DNA from: Roseateles puraquae
Lineage (GTDB): Bacteria > Pseudomonadota > Gammaproteobacteria > Burkholderiales > Burkholderiaceae_C
DNA length: 64,000 nt
Direction of reading: 5' to 3'
Assembly (NCBI RefSeq): GCF_002205845.1
Contig: NZ_NISI01000001.1
Coordinates: 62,001 to 126,000, forward strand
Below the pieces are notes generated by a model. The model was not told the origin of the DNA. It searched no databases and saw nothing but the letters and a program-made list of their open reading frames with translations. Position numbers and translations under genes: made by a program. The number at the start of each line of letters is the position of its first letter. The stretch's first letter is position 1. Of the stretch, positions 44,001 to 55,107 are shown piece after piece.

Positions 44001-44306
44001 CTGCGCACGGCCACCATCAACCCGGCCCGCAACTTCGGCTTCGACAAGGACCTCGGTTCGCTGGAGCCGGGCAAGCTGGCCGACCTGGTGGTCATCAACG
44101 GCAACCCGCTGGCCGACATCCGCCAGAGCGACCGGATCGCCCAGGTCATGCAAAACGGCCGCCTGTACGACGCTGCCACCATGAACCAGATCGCGCCGGT
44201 GGCCAAGGCCCGCAAGCCGCTGTTCTTCGAGGGCGCCGACGGCAAGACCATGCCCATCGACAGCGAGGCCCTGGAAGCCGCGCACGGCCACGGCAACGGG
44301 GACTGA
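41049..44306 (+). CDS. TolB-propeller amidohydrolase (exported)
   Basis: The 1085-residue product starts MPRLTAAPALLLAAALAANA, a signal peptide. An earlier in-frame GTG would disrupt it. The first 640 residues are a WD40/TolB-like beta propeller with recurring SPDGK motifs. The C-terminal third is an amidohydrolase domain: VPGFIDAHWHG (metal ligands), VDGHTTVEH, then a segment ending LEPGKLADLVVINGNPLADI. Proteins of this type occur widely in Gram-negative bacteria and are thought to act on peptides or cyclic amides in the periplasm. The substrate is unknown. Confidence 0.9.
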   Translation: MPRLTAAPALLLAAALAANAQEANKPAAPSWNVNTPPGVAKTINIDTQTGTWMSVDVSPDGKTLVFDLLGDLYTLPIGGGEAKPLTHSIAWEHQARFSPDGKQIAFLSDAGGGDNLWVMNVDGSGARAVTKEDFRLLNNPAWHPSGKYLLARKHYTGTRSAGSGEIWLYAVDADASKNKGVQLNEKPNWQKDLGEPAISPDGKYLYYSQDTTPGRTFEYNKDSNGEIYKIFRQDLSDGSVEPFVTGPGGAVRPTPSPDGKYLAFVRRVRNQSTLFLKDLQTGREFPAWDGLSRDLQEIWAMWGIYPSFAWMPGSKELVVWAEGKIWRVDPFKSTASAIPFHVKDTRELREPMRYAQTVAPEKFAVRQLRGAQVSPDGKRVVYSALGALYLKDLPEGAPRRLTKQDESFEFAPSWSRDGKSIVYATWRDDTQGSIRRLDIASGKEIVLIKEPGKYLEPRLSPDGKQLVYRKVRGGALTSPWHSLDTGLYLAAADGSGKTERISKEGSGAQFAARSDELFFTKTSSTSEVEQRFSLMRLNLHDRSETEVARSDAAAEYSVSPDGQWLGFVERYHAYVMPLPAVQGQAGKTITVGAKMDALPVRQLDVNAANSLHWSGDSQKLHFTLGENLFTASAQGKDKATSQKIGFDQPSDKPSGKIALTGARVVTMKGDEVIEGGTVLVDGNRIVAVGKDVAIPADAKRIDASGKTIVPGFIDAHWHGAMNDAGLIPQQSWINLASLAFGVTTLHDPSNMSSAIFTQAEMQRAGIVTGPRIYSTGTILYGARTPFYSLVNSLDDALTHLNRQKAEGAISVKSYQQPRRDQRQQVLEAARQTGMMVVPEGGALFQNNMTMVVDGHTTVEHALPIAEVWDDVKQLWGQQAVGYTPTLNVGYGGLDGEHYWYARTDVWKHPLLSRYVPRTVLEPRSVRRETAPEEDFNIIRVARTATALQRAGVNTMIGAHGQREGLGAHWEMWMFVLGGMTPMEALRTATINPARNFGFDKDLGSLEPGKLADLVVINGNPLADIRQSDRIAQVMQNGRLYDAATMNQIAPVAKARKPLFFEGADGKTMPIDSEALEAAHGHGNGD

Positions 44307-44392
44307 CCGCGCGGCTGAACCCGACCCCACCCCGGCAGCGGCGGGCGGGGCTGCCTACACTGGCAGCCCTTCCCGCCGCTGTTCCGTCTCCC

Positions 44393-45640
44393 TTGTCGTC
44401 TCCCGCCTCCGCCGCAGCCGCCGGCAGCATCTACCGCCACGCCGGCTTCACCCAGTTCCTCGTCGCGCGGCTCTTGGCCGTCATGGCCACCCAGATCCAG
44501 GCGGTCGTCGTGGCCTGGCAGGTCTATGACCTGACCCGCGAGCCCATTGCGCTGGCCTACGTGGGCCTCGCGCAGTTCCTGCCGATGCTGGCGCTGCTGC
44601 TGCCGGCGGGCGACCTGATCGACCGCTACAGCCGCAAGCCCATCCTCACGCTGGCCTGGGGCCTGAGCGCCGCCTGTGCGGTCGCGTTGTGGTGGCTGGC
44701 TGGCCACGGCTCGGCCGGCGTGGCGGGCATTTATGCCGTGCTCGTGGTGTTCGGCTGTGCCCGCGCGTTCTCGGCGCCCGCCCTGCAGAGCCTGCTGCCG
44801 CAGATCGTGCCGCGCGAGCAGCTGGCGCAGGCGCTGGCGGCCAACAGCATGCTGCTGCGCGTCGCCAGCATCGGCGGCCCCTTCGTGGGCGGGCTGCTTT
44901 ACGCGGCGGGCGGCGGCACGCTGACCTACGGCGTGTGCGCGGTCAGTCTGACGCTGGCCACGGGGCTGCTGACCCAGGTGCCGGTGGCACGGGCTGTCGT
45001 GCTGGCGGCCACGGGCACCATCTGGCAGCGCTTTGGTGCCGGCATCCACTTCATCCGCTCACGGCCCATCATCCTGGGCACGATCTCGCTGGACCTGTTC
45101 GCGGTGCTGCTGGGGGGCGTGGTGGCACTGCTGCCGGTGTACGCGCACGAGGTGCTGAAGGTGGGCCCCGCGGGGCTGGGCGCATTGCGCAGCGCGATGG
45201 CGGCCGGCGAGGTGATCACCGGCTTCTATCTGGCGGCCCGGCCCTTCGACCGGCATGTGGGCCGCCGCATGTTCTGGGCGGTGGCGGTGTTCGGCCTGGC
45301 CAACCTGGTGTTCTCGCTGTCGCACTGGTTCTGGCTGTCCATCGCCGCCCTGGCAGTGGCCGGCGCGGCGGACATGGTGAGCATGTACATCCGGGGTGCG
45401 CTGGTGCAGTTCTCCACGCCCGACGACATGCGTGGCCGCGTCAACGCGGTGAACATGCTCTTCATCGGCTCCTCCAACGAGCTGGGTGAATTCCGCGCCG
45501 GCACGGCCGCTCACTGGCTGGGCGCAGTGCCTGCTGCGCTGACCGGCGCGCTGTGCACGCTGGGCGTCGTGGGCTTGTGGAGCTGGCAATTCGCAAGCAT
45601 TCGCAAGGTCGACCGATTCGAAGAGGCTTCACCCCGCTAG
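44393..45640 (+). CDS. MFS transporter, EntS-like
   Basis: The frame is open far upstream into the previous gene, but the hydrophobic protein begins just after TTG 44393 (LSSPASAAAAGSIYRHAG), which I choose as the start. This gives 415 residues and about 12 helices. The loop LIDRYSRKPILTLAWG is the MFS signature between TM2 and TM3. The family (MFS_3/EntS-like) exports small molecules such as siderophores or drugs. The start codon is the least certain part. Confidence 0.85.
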   Translation: MSSPASAAAAGSIYRHAGFTQFLVARLLAVMATQIQAVVVAWQVYDLTREPIALAYVGLAQFLPMLALLLPAGDLIDRYSRKPILTLAWGLSAACAVALWWLAGHGSAGVAGIYAVLVVFGCARAFSAPALQSLLPQIVPREQLAQALAANSMLLRVASIGGPFVGGLLYAAGGGTLTYGVCAVSLTLATGLLTQVPVARAVVLAATGTIWQRFGAGIHFIRSRPIILGTISLDLFAVLLGGVVALLPVYAHEVLKVGPAGLGALRSAMAAGEVITGFYLAARPFDRHVGRRMFWAVAVFGLANLVFSLSHWFWLSIAALAVAGAADMVSMYIRGALVQFSTPDDMRGRVNAVNMLFIGSSNELGEFRAGTAAHWLGAVPAALTGALCTLGVVGLWSWQFASIRKVDRFEEASPR

Positions 45641-45650
45641 AATGCCGCCC

Positions 45651-45885
45651 GTCAGGAGAGCGTCCCGGTGCAGTTGGGGGCCGCCGAAGGCGCAGGGTTT
45701 CACGATCCGAACGCTCAGGCAGAAGGACTGACACACGTCTTGAGGTGATGCCCGCTGTGGCTCACACTCCAGGCGTTCCTCACTGGAGAGAGGCGGGCCC
45801 CGGAGCTCGTCCACCGAAGGGGCAAGCTTGCGCGGGACTGCCAACCGCCTTGTCAATCTCTCAGGTACCCCGGACAGCGAGGACA
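45651..45885 (+). promoter_or_regulatory. Tandem glycine riboswitch
   Basis: Two glycine aptamers lie in the gcvT leader. The first (about 45651-45732) has the conserved pieces CAGGAGAGCG, GCCGAAGGCGCA and CGCTCAGGCAGAAGGACTGA. The second (about 45775-45885) has CTGGAGAGAGGCG, CACCGAAGGGGCAAGC and AATCTCTCAGGTACCCCGGA. Both match the gcvT element consensus. Glycine binding is expected to switch on the cleavage operon. The gcvT ribosome binding site GGAGCTC follows 20 bases later. Confidence 0.95.
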
Positions 45886-45914
45886 TCCAAACCCGAATGC
45901 CGTCGGAGCTCTTG

Positions 45915-47027
45915 ATGTCCTCTTTGCTGAAAACGCCCCTGCACGCCCTCCACGTCGAACTCGGCGCCAAGATGGTGCCCTTCGCCGGCTACGACATGCC
46001 GGTGCAATACCCGACCGGCGTGATGGCCGAGCACAAGCACACCCGAGCGGCCGCCGGCCTCTTCGACGTGTCGCACATGGGCCAGGTGCGGCTGGTGGGC
46101 GCCGACGCGGCTGCCGCGCTTGAGACGCTGGTGCCGGTGGACATCATCGACCTGGGCGTCTTCAAGCAACGCTACGCCCTCTTCACGAACGACCAGGGCG
46201 GCCTGCTGGACGACCTGATGGTCTGCAAGCGCCCGGACGACCTCTTCGTCGTCGTCAACGCCGGCTGCAAGGAGCAGGACATCGCCCACATGCAGCGGCA
46301 CCTCGCCGGCCGCTGCGAGGTCATCCCCGTGCCCGAGCGGGCGCTGCTCGCGCTGCAAGGCCCCGAAGCCGTGACCGTGCTGTCGCGCCTGAACCCCGAG
46401 GTCGCCAAGCTGACCTTCATGACCGGCGGCTTCTTCCAGCTCGACGGCATCGACACCTTCCTGACCCGCTCCGGCTACACCGGCGAAGACGGCTACGAGA
46501 TCTCCGTCCATGAAGACGACGCCGTGGCGCTGGCCCGCAAGCTGCTGAGCCATGCCGAGGTCAAGCCCATCGGCCTGGGCGCCCGCGACTCGCTGCGCCT
46601 GGAAGCCGGCCTGTGCCTGTACGGCCACGACATCGACACCAGCACCACGCCGGTCGAGGCGAGCATCACCTGGGCCATCCAGAAGGTACGCCGCGCCGGT
46701 GGCGCCCGTGCGGGCGGCTACCCGGGCGCCGCTGTCATTGACGCGCAGCTCGCCAGCGGCCCGGCCCGCAAGCGCGTCGGCCTGGTGGGCAAGGAGCGCA
46801 TGCCGGTGCGCGAAGGCGCCAAGATCGTGACGGCCGATGGCACCGAGATCGGCGTCGTCACCAGCGGCACGCTCGGCCCCACGGTCAACCAGCCGGTCGC
46901 CCTGGCCTACCTCGCCACGGCGCATTCCGCCGTCGGCACGGAAGTCTTCGCCATCGTGCGCGACAAGCGCACGCCCATGGTGGTCTCCTCCACCCCCTTC
47001 ACCCCCAACCGCTACTACAGAGGCTGA
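45915..47027 (+). CDS. gcvT: Glycine cleavage system aminomethyltransferase (T protein)
   Basis: The 370-residue product starts [20 protein letters not shown], with GGAG before the ATG. The frame is open further upstream into the riboswitch, which is not translated. GcvT takes the aminomethyl group from the lipoylated H protein and gives methylene-tetrahydrofolate and ammonia. [20 protein letters not shown] and [11 protein letters not shown] are typical family segments. It is the first gene of gcvTHP under the glycine riboswitch. Confidence 0.97.
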   Translation: MSSLLKTPLHALHVELGAKMVPFAGYDMPVQYPTGVMAEHKHTRAAAGLFDVSHMGQVRLVGADAAAALETLVPVDIIDLGVFKQRYALFTNDQGGLLDDLMVCKRPDDLFVVVNAGCKEQDIAHMQRHLAGRCEVIPVPERALLALQGPEAVTVLSRLNPEVAKLTFMTGGFFQLDGIDTFLTRSGYTGEDGYEISVHEDDAVALARKLLSHAEVKPIGLGARDSLRLEAGLCLYGHDIDTSTTPVEASITWAIQKVRRAGGARAGGYPGAAVIDAQLASGPARKRVGLVGKERMPVREGAKIVTADGTEIGVVTSGTLGPTVNQPVALAYLATAHSAVGTEVFAIVRDKRTPMVVSSTPFTPNRYYRG

Positions 47028-47028
47028 G

Positions 47029-47100
47029 CCCACCCCGTACCGGCTTCGCCGGCCCCCTCAAGGGGGCGCACTCAGTGGCCCGGCAAAGCCGGCTCCACGA
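47029..47100. repeat. Dispersed intergenic hairpin repeat, copy 1
   Basis: A 72-base element lies between gcvT and gcvH. It contains ACCGGCTTCGCCGG and CCCCCTCAAGGGGG, each a perfect hairpin with a four-base loop, and then GGCAAAGCCGG. A close copy sits at 50457-50528 after gcvP. There is no T tract, so it is more likely an mRNA-end or processing element than a classic terminator. It lies inside an operon expected to be co-transcribed. Confidence 0.85.
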
Positions 47101-47163
47101 GTGCCGCTAGTTTTGATACGGTCACCGCCGCGATCTTTATCTCTTTCACCTGAGGAGTTTCCA

Positions 47164-47538
47164 ATGTCCATCAAGTACACCCCCGACCACGAATGGATCG
47201 AAGTCCACGGCGACGGCACCGCCACGGTCGGCATCACCGTGCACGCCCAGGACGCCCTGGGTGACGTCGTCTTCGTGGACCTGCCGGAAGTCGGCAAGAC
47301 CTACGCCGAGAAAGAAGTGGCCGGTGTCGTCGAGTCGGTCAAGGCCGCCGCTGACGTCTACATGCCGGTCGACGGTGAGATCACCGAGGTGAACGAGTCC
47401 CTGCGTGATGACCCGTCGCTGGCCAACTCCGACCCGCTGAAGGCCGGCTGGTTCTTCAAGGTCAAGTTGAGCAACCCCGCTCAGCTCGACCCGCTGATGG
47501 ACGCCACCGCCTACGACGCCCTGCTCAAGACGCTCTGA
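47164..47538 (+). CDS. gcvH: Glycine cleavage system H protein
   Basis: The 124-residue lipoyl carrier starts MSIKYTPDHEWIEVHG, with GAGGAG seven bases before the ATG. The lipoylated Lys is in VVESVKAAADVYMPV. It shuttles the aminomethyl intermediate from GcvP to GcvT. The distance from gcvT (136 bases) is filled by the hairpin repeat. Confidence 0.97.
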   Translation: MSIKYTPDHEWIEVHGDGTATVGITVHAQDALGDVVFVDLPEVGKTYAEKEVAGVVESVKAAADVYMPVDGEITEVNESLRDDPSLANSDPLKAGWFFKVKLSNPAQLDPLMDATAYDALLKTL

Positions 47539-47562
47539 ACCCCCTGACGCTGTAGCCCTGCC

Positions 47563-50451
<2,889 letters not shown>

Positions 50452-50456
50452 ACAAG

Positions 50457-50528
50457 CCCACCCCCTACCGGCTTCGCCGGCCCCCTCAAGGGGGCGCTGC
50501 CAGTGGCCTGGCAAAGCCAGTTCCACGG
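50457..50528. repeat. Dispersed intergenic hairpin repeat, copy 2
   Basis: This is nearly identical to the element at 47029-47100. It shares ACCGGCTTCGCCGG, CCCCCTCAAGGGGG and the spacer AGTGGCC. The later arm differs (GGCAAAGCCAG). It lies directly after the gcvP stop and before sdaA. Confidence 0.85.
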
Positions 50529-50585
50529 CGGCAGCTGGATGTGTCGGGCGGCTACAAGCCGCCCTCTAACGAATCGAGGTCGTCC

Positions 50586-51974
50586 ATGGCCGTTTCCGTT
50601 TTCGACCTCTTCAAGATCGGCATCGGCCCGAGCAGTTCCCACACGGTAGGCCCGATGCGTGCCGCGCGCCTGTTCGGGCTGCGGCTGCAGCATGACGGGC
50701 TGCTGGAGAAAACGGCCCGCGTGCAGGTGGTGCTCTACGGCTCGCTCGGCGCCACCGGCAAGGGCCACGGCAGCGACAAGGCGGTGCTGCTGGGGCTGGC
50801 CGGGCATGAGCCGGACACGGTCGACGTCGAGGCCATCCCGGCCTTGCTGGACGCCATCCGCGCGGGCGACCTGAACCTGGTCGGTCAGAAGTCCATCGGC
50901 TTCGACGAGGCCAAGGACCTGGTCTTCAAGCGCCGCGAGACCCTGCCCTTCCATGCCAATGGCATGCGCTGCCTGGCGTTCGACGCCGAGGGTAGCGAGA
51001 TCGCCAACCGGGTGTACTACTCGGTCGGCGGTGGCTTCATCGTCAGCGACGAGGTGGCGGCGGATGGCAGCAAGCAGAAGGTCATCGCCCCCGACACCAC
51101 GGTGCTGCCCTACCCCTTCAAGACCGGGGACGAATTGCTGGCGCTGACGAAGAAGTTCGGCCTGTCCATTGCCGAGATCATGCGCCGCAACGAAGGCCAC
51201 TGGCGGCCCGACGCCGAGACGCGCGCGGGGCTGCTGAAGATCTGGGGCGTGATGCAGGCCTGCGTGCAGCGAGGCTGCAAGACGGAGGGCATCCTGCCGG
51301 GCGGCTTCAAGGTCAAGCGTCGCGCGCCCAGCCTCTACGGCAGCCTGACCTCCAACCCCGAGCAGGCCCTGCGCGACCCGCTGCAGGTGATGGACTGGGT
51401 CAACCTCTACGCGCTGGCGGTCAATGAAGAAAACGCCGCCGGTGGCCGCGTCGTCACCGCACCGACCAACGGCGCCGCCGGCATCGTCCCGGCCGTGCTG
51501 CACTACTACGCCCGCTTCGTGCACGGCGCGACGGAAGACGGGGTCATCGACTTCCTGCTCACGGCCGCCGCCATCGGCATCCTCTACAAGGAAAACGCCT
51601 CCATCAGCGGCGCCGAGGTCGGCTGCCAGGGCGAGGTGGGCGTGGCCTGCTCCATGGCCGCCGGCGCCCTGTGCGCCGTCATGGGTGGCACGCCCGAGCA
51701 GGTGGAGAACGCCGCCGAGATCGGCATGGAACACCACCTGGGCCTGACCTGCGACCCGGTGGGCGGCCTGGTGCAGATCCCCTGCATCGAGCGCAATGCC
51801 ATCGCGTCGGTCAAGGCCATCAACGCGGCGCGCATGGCGCTGCGCGGCGACGGCACGCACTTCGTCAGCCTCGACAAGGTCATCAAGACCATGCGCGACA
51901 CCGGCGCCGACATGATGACCAAGTACAAGGAAACCGCCCGCGGCGGGCTGGCTGTCAACATCGTCGAGTGCTGA
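50586..51974 (+). CDS. sdaA: L-serine ammonia-lyase (iron-sulfur type)
   Basis: The 462-residue single-chain L-serine dehydratase starts [20 protein letters not shown]. The alpha and beta domains are both present. Conserved Cys for the 4Fe-4S cluster include those in [16 protein letters not shown] and [19 protein letters not shown]. It converts serine to pyruvate and ammonia. Its position after gcvTHP makes a glycine to serine to pyruvate route, together with serine hydroxymethyltransferase encoded elsewhere. Confidence 0.96.
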   Translation: MAVSVFDLFKIGIGPSSSHTVGPMRAARLFGLRLQHDGLLEKTARVQVVLYGSLGATGKGHGSDKAVLLGLAGHEPDTVDVEAIPALLDAIRAGDLNLVGQKSIGFDEAKDLVFKRRETLPFHANGMRCLAFDAEGSEIANRVYYSVGGGFIVSDEVAADGSKQKVIAPDTTVLPYPFKTGDELLALTKKFGLSIAEIMRRNEGHWRPDAETRAGLLKIWGVMQACVQRGCKTEGILPGGFKVKRRAPSLYGSLTSNPEQALRDPLQVMDWVNLYALAVNEENAAGGRVVTAPTNGAAGIVPAVLHYYARFVHGATEDGVIDFLLTAAAIGILYKENASISGAEVGCQGEVGVACSMAAGALCAVMGGTPEQVENAAEIGMEHHLGLTCDPVGGLVQIPCIERNAIASVKAINAARMALRGDGTHFVSLDKVIKTMRDTGADMMTKYKETARGGLAVNIVEC

Positions 51975-51990
51975 CGGCCGGGACGGTGCC

Positions 51991-52791
51991 ATGTGCCTCG
52001 CCGCGTTCGCGCTGAACGCTGACCCGCGCTTCCCGGTCGTCATCGCGGCCAACCGGGACGAGTTCTTTGCGCGCCCGGCCGCGCCGATGGCGTGGTGGCG
52101 TGCGGGCGAGGTGGACGTGCTGGCGGGCCGCGATCTGCAGGCCGGCGGCACCTGGTTCGGGCTGACGCGCACTGGCCGGCTGGCGCTGCTGACGAATGTG
52201 CGCGAGCCCGAGCGGCAGCGGCCCGACGCGCCATCCCGTGGCGCCCTGGTGCTGGACTGGCTCACGCGCACCGAGTCGGCCGCCCCGTACGCCGCGAGCC
52301 TCGCCCAGGGCTACAACGGTTTCAACCTGATCACCGCCGAGCCGGGCGATGGTCCGTGGCACTGGATCAGCAACCGCGCTCCGGCGCCGGTGGCCCTTGG
52401 CCCGGGTGTGCACGGCCTGTCCAACGCAGCGCTTGACACGCCCTGGCCCAAGACCGAGGGGCTGAAGGCTGACTTGGGCCAGGCGCTGGCGGCTTCAGCG
52501 AACGAGGAAGACCTGGCCGACCGCCTGTTCACCGCGCTGGCCCGGTCCGAACCTGCCCCCGATGCGCAGCTGCCGGACACCGGCGTCGGCCTGCTGCGCG
52601 AACGGCTGCTGTCCCCGCGCTTCGTGCGCATCCCCGACCCCGACGCACCCGGCCTGGCCCGCTATGGCACCCGCTGTTCCACGGTGCTGGTGCGGCACGC
52701 CGACGGCCGCGTGTTCGTGGCCGAGCGCAGCGTCACGGCCGACGGCAGCTGGCTGCCAGCTGTCGTGCACCGCTTGCCCCCGCAACGCTGA
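51991..52791 (+). CDS. NRDE (TANGO2) family protein
   Basis: The 266-residue protein begins MCLAAFALNADPRFPVVIAA and has the family-defining NRDE motif (AANRDEFFARP). The N-terminal Cys2 is typical of Ntn-hydrolase-like members. The family includes TANGO2, linked to haem or lipid handling, but the bacterial activity is not established. It starts 16 bases after sdaA. Confidence 0.9.
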   Translation: MCLAAFALNADPRFPVVIAANRDEFFARPAAPMAWWRAGEVDVLAGRDLQAGGTWFGLTRTGRLALLTNVREPERQRPDAPSRGALVLDWLTRTESAAPYAASLAQGYNGFNLITAEPGDGPWHWISNRAPAPVALGPGVHGLSNAALDTPWPKTEGLKADLGQALAASANEEDLADRLFTALARSEPAPDAQLPDTGVGLLRERLLSPRFVRIPDPDAPGLARYGTRCSTVLVRHADGRVFVAERSVTADGSWLPAVVHRLPPQR

Positions 52792-52818
52792 CGCCTGGCC
52801 CCCGCGGTCATCGCCAGA

Positions 52819-53715
52819 ATGCCGCCCGTGAACAAGAAGATGCACCTGCTCTGCACCGCGGCACTGGCCCTGATGCCCGGCTTGGCCCTGACCCAGTCGC
52901 TGCCCGCAGCCCCCGCAGCCCCCGCTACTCCGGCCTCGGCCGCCAGCGCGCCACATGCGCACAGCCATGCCATCGACACCCGAGCCGCCCGGGTCCGGGG
53001 CCTCGCCGAGCAAATGAACCGACCGCCGGACGAGCTGAAGCAGAGCTGCCGCTTCGAGAGCGACATCACCACGCCGCCGCCCCGCGGGCTGGTGGGCCTG
53101 AGCTTTGACGACGGCCCCGAGCCGGGCGCGACCGAGGCCATCCTCGCGTTGCTGGACAAGCACCAGGTCCCGGCGACCTTCTTCCTGATCGGGGCCAAGG
53201 CCGAGCGTCATCCCGAGCTGGCCGCCCGCATCCGGGCGCATCCGCTGGCCCTGGTGGGCAACCATTCCTGGTCTCACCCGAACTTCCATGACATCCCGGC
53301 GGCCCGGCAAGCCAGCGAGCTGAGCCGCAGTGACACCACGCTGGCGCCGCTGGAGGCGCCCAAGCTCTTCCGCTACCCCTATGGCAACGCCAGCTGCGAG
53401 AGCAACGCGCAGCTGCAGCAGCTGGGCTATCGCATCGTGGGTTGGCATGTGGACAGCTGCGACTGGGCCTTCGACAAGACCGGCAGCATCGACGCGCACG
53501 AAGCCAAGATCTGCGGCGTGGACAAGGCCAACCGTGAGCATTTCGTCGACCATGTCGTCTCGGCCGTGCAGGCGCGCCAGGGCGGCATCGTGCTGATGCA
53601 CGAGATCCATCCCCACACGCTGGCCCAGCTCGACACGCTCATCACCCGGCTACAAGCGGCAGGCTTCGCATTCGCGCCACTGACCCATCCCGGCTTCCAG
53701 CCCTCGCTGCGCTGA
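52819..53715 (+). CDS. Polysaccharide deacetylase family protein
   Basis: The 298-residue exported protein has a signal peptide (ALALMPGLALTQS). The NodB domain shows LSFDDGPEPGATEA (catalytic Asp pair), NHSWSHPNFH (metal His) and FRYPYGN. It probably removes N-acetyl groups from a cell-surface or peptidoglycan sugar. The ATG lies close after the NRDE gene, so the two may be co-transcribed. Confidence 0.9.
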   Translation: MPPVNKKMHLLCTAALALMPGLALTQSLPAAPAAPATPASAASAPHAHSHAIDTRAARVRGLAEQMNRPPDELKQSCRFESDITTPPPRGLVGLSFDDGPEPGATEAILALLDKHQVPATFFLIGAKAERHPELAARIRAHPLALVGNHSWSHPNFHDIPAARQASELSRSDTTLAPLEAPKLFRYPYGNASCESNAQLQQLGYRIVGWHVDSCDWAFDKTGSIDAHEAKICGVDKANREHFVDHVVSAVQARQGGIVLMHEIHPHTLAQLDTLITRLQAAGFAFAPLTHPGFQPSLR

Positions 53716-53796
53716 AGCCGCAGGCCCGGCGCCAATTGCGTCACAGCCGGGCGGCCCCTGCGGGCAGATACTCGGGCCAGGCTTTCGTGACTCACC

Positions 53797-55038
53797 ATGC
53801 TGAAGAAGATCTCGACCTCCGAGGTGACGCTCGGGATGTATCTGCAGTCGCTCGACGGGCCGTGGCTGTCCCATCCGTTCTGGAAGACCAAGTTCGTGCT
53901 CAACGACCCGGCCGACCTGGCGGCGCTGCAGGCCAGCAGCGTGCCGTCGGTCTGGATCGACGTCAGCAAGGGCAGCGATGTGGCCGTGCCCGCGGCCGCA
54001 GCCGAACCTCCGTCGGCGCCTGCATCCCTCGCGCCTGCTGAACCAACGCCCCCTGCGCCGCCCCGTATCGCGCCGGCTTCACCACCGCGCGAGAGCCTGG
54101 AATCGGAGATCGAGCGCGCCACCCAGGCGCTGAACCGCTCCAAACAGGCCGTCATGACCCTGTTCGCCGAAGCCCGGCTGGGCAAGACGGTGAACACCGA
54201 CCTCTGCCACCCCGTGGTGGAAGAAGTCGCCGCATCGCTGGCCCGCAATCCTTCGGCCTTCGTGAGCCTGGCCCGGCTGAAGAGCCGCGACGACTACACC
54301 TACATGCACTCGGTGGCGGTGTGCGCACTGATGATCGGCCTGGCCCGGCAGCTCGGTCTGTCGGAGGACGAGGTGCGCGAGGCGGGCCTGGCCGGCCTGC
54401 TGCACGACATCGGCAAGATGCAAATGCCGCTGGAGGTGCTGAACAAGCCCGGCTCGCTCACCGACGACGAGTTCCGCGTGATGAAGACCCACCCGGAGCA
54501 CGGCTACGAGTTGCTCAAGGGCGGTGCGCAGGTGCCTGCCTCGGCACTGGACGTCACGCTGCACCACCACGAGAAGTTCGACGGCACCGGCTACCCCCAT
54601 CGCCTGGCCGGCGATCAGATCAGCCTGATGGCCCGCATGGGCGCCATCTGCGATGTCTATGACGCCATCACCTCCAGCCGCCCCTACCGCAACGCCTGGG
54701 ACCCGGCCGGCTCGTTGCAGCGCATGGCCCAATGGAAGGGCCACTTCGACCCCGCCGTCTTCCAGGCCTTTCTGCGCAGCGTGGGCATCTACCCGACCGG
54801 CACACTGGTGCGGCTGCAATCGGGGCGGCTGGCCGTGGTGATCGAGCAGAACGAGGTCTCGCTCGTGAAGCCAAGGGTGAAGGTCTTCTATTCGACCAAG
54901 TCCAACCTGCCCATCCCGGTGCAGCTGCTGGACCTCGCCCACCCGGCCGAGAAGGACGTGATCATCGGCCGCGAACCGCCCGAGGATTGGGGCTTCACGC
55001 AGCTGGACGATCTCTGGAGCTCACCGACGCGCGGCTGA
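53797..55038 (+). CDS. HD-GYP domain c-di-GMP phosphodiesterase
   Basis: This 413-residue protein has an N-terminal DUF3391-type domain ([20 protein letters not shown]) and a Pro/Ala-rich linker. The HD-GYP domain is intact: [11 protein letters not shown] (HD) and [18 protein letters not shown] (GYP). The residues needed for c-di-GMP hydrolysis are present, so it is expected to lower c-di-GMP and affect motility or biofilm. No receiver domain is present. Confidence 0.94.
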   Translation: MLKKISTSEVTLGMYLQSLDGPWLSHPFWKTKFVLNDPADLAALQASSVPSVWIDVSKGSDVAVPAAAAEPPSAPASLAPAEPTPPAPPRIAPASPPRESLESEIERATQALNRSKQAVMTLFAEARLGKTVNTDLCHPVVEEVAASLARNPSAFVSLARLKSRDDYTYMHSVAVCALMIGLARQLGLSEDEVREAGLAGLLHDIGKMQMPLEVLNKPGSLTDDEFRVMKTHPEHGYELLKGGAQVPASALDVTLHHHEKFDGTGYPHRLAGDQISLMARMGAICDVYDAITSSRPYRNAWDPAGSLQRMAQWKGHFDPAVFQAFLRSVGIYPTGTLVRLQSGRLAVVIEQNEVSLVKPRVKVFYSTKSNLPIPVQLLDLAHPAEKDVIIGREPPEDWGFTQLDDLWSSPTRG

Positions 55039-55107
55039 CATCCCGCAGCCGCGTCCGGGGAGTCCAGTAACAGACCCGCCGCGGCGCCGGGACACAATCA
55101 GGCCGCC

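Noticed and set aside
40938-44330. A minus-strand open frame of more than 1100 codons antisense to the amidohydrolase gene
   Set aside because: The plus strand has a signal peptide, propeller repeats and metal motifs. The antisense frame is His/Arg/Gly/Val-rich with no recognisable domain, as expected where the third codon position is almost always G or C.
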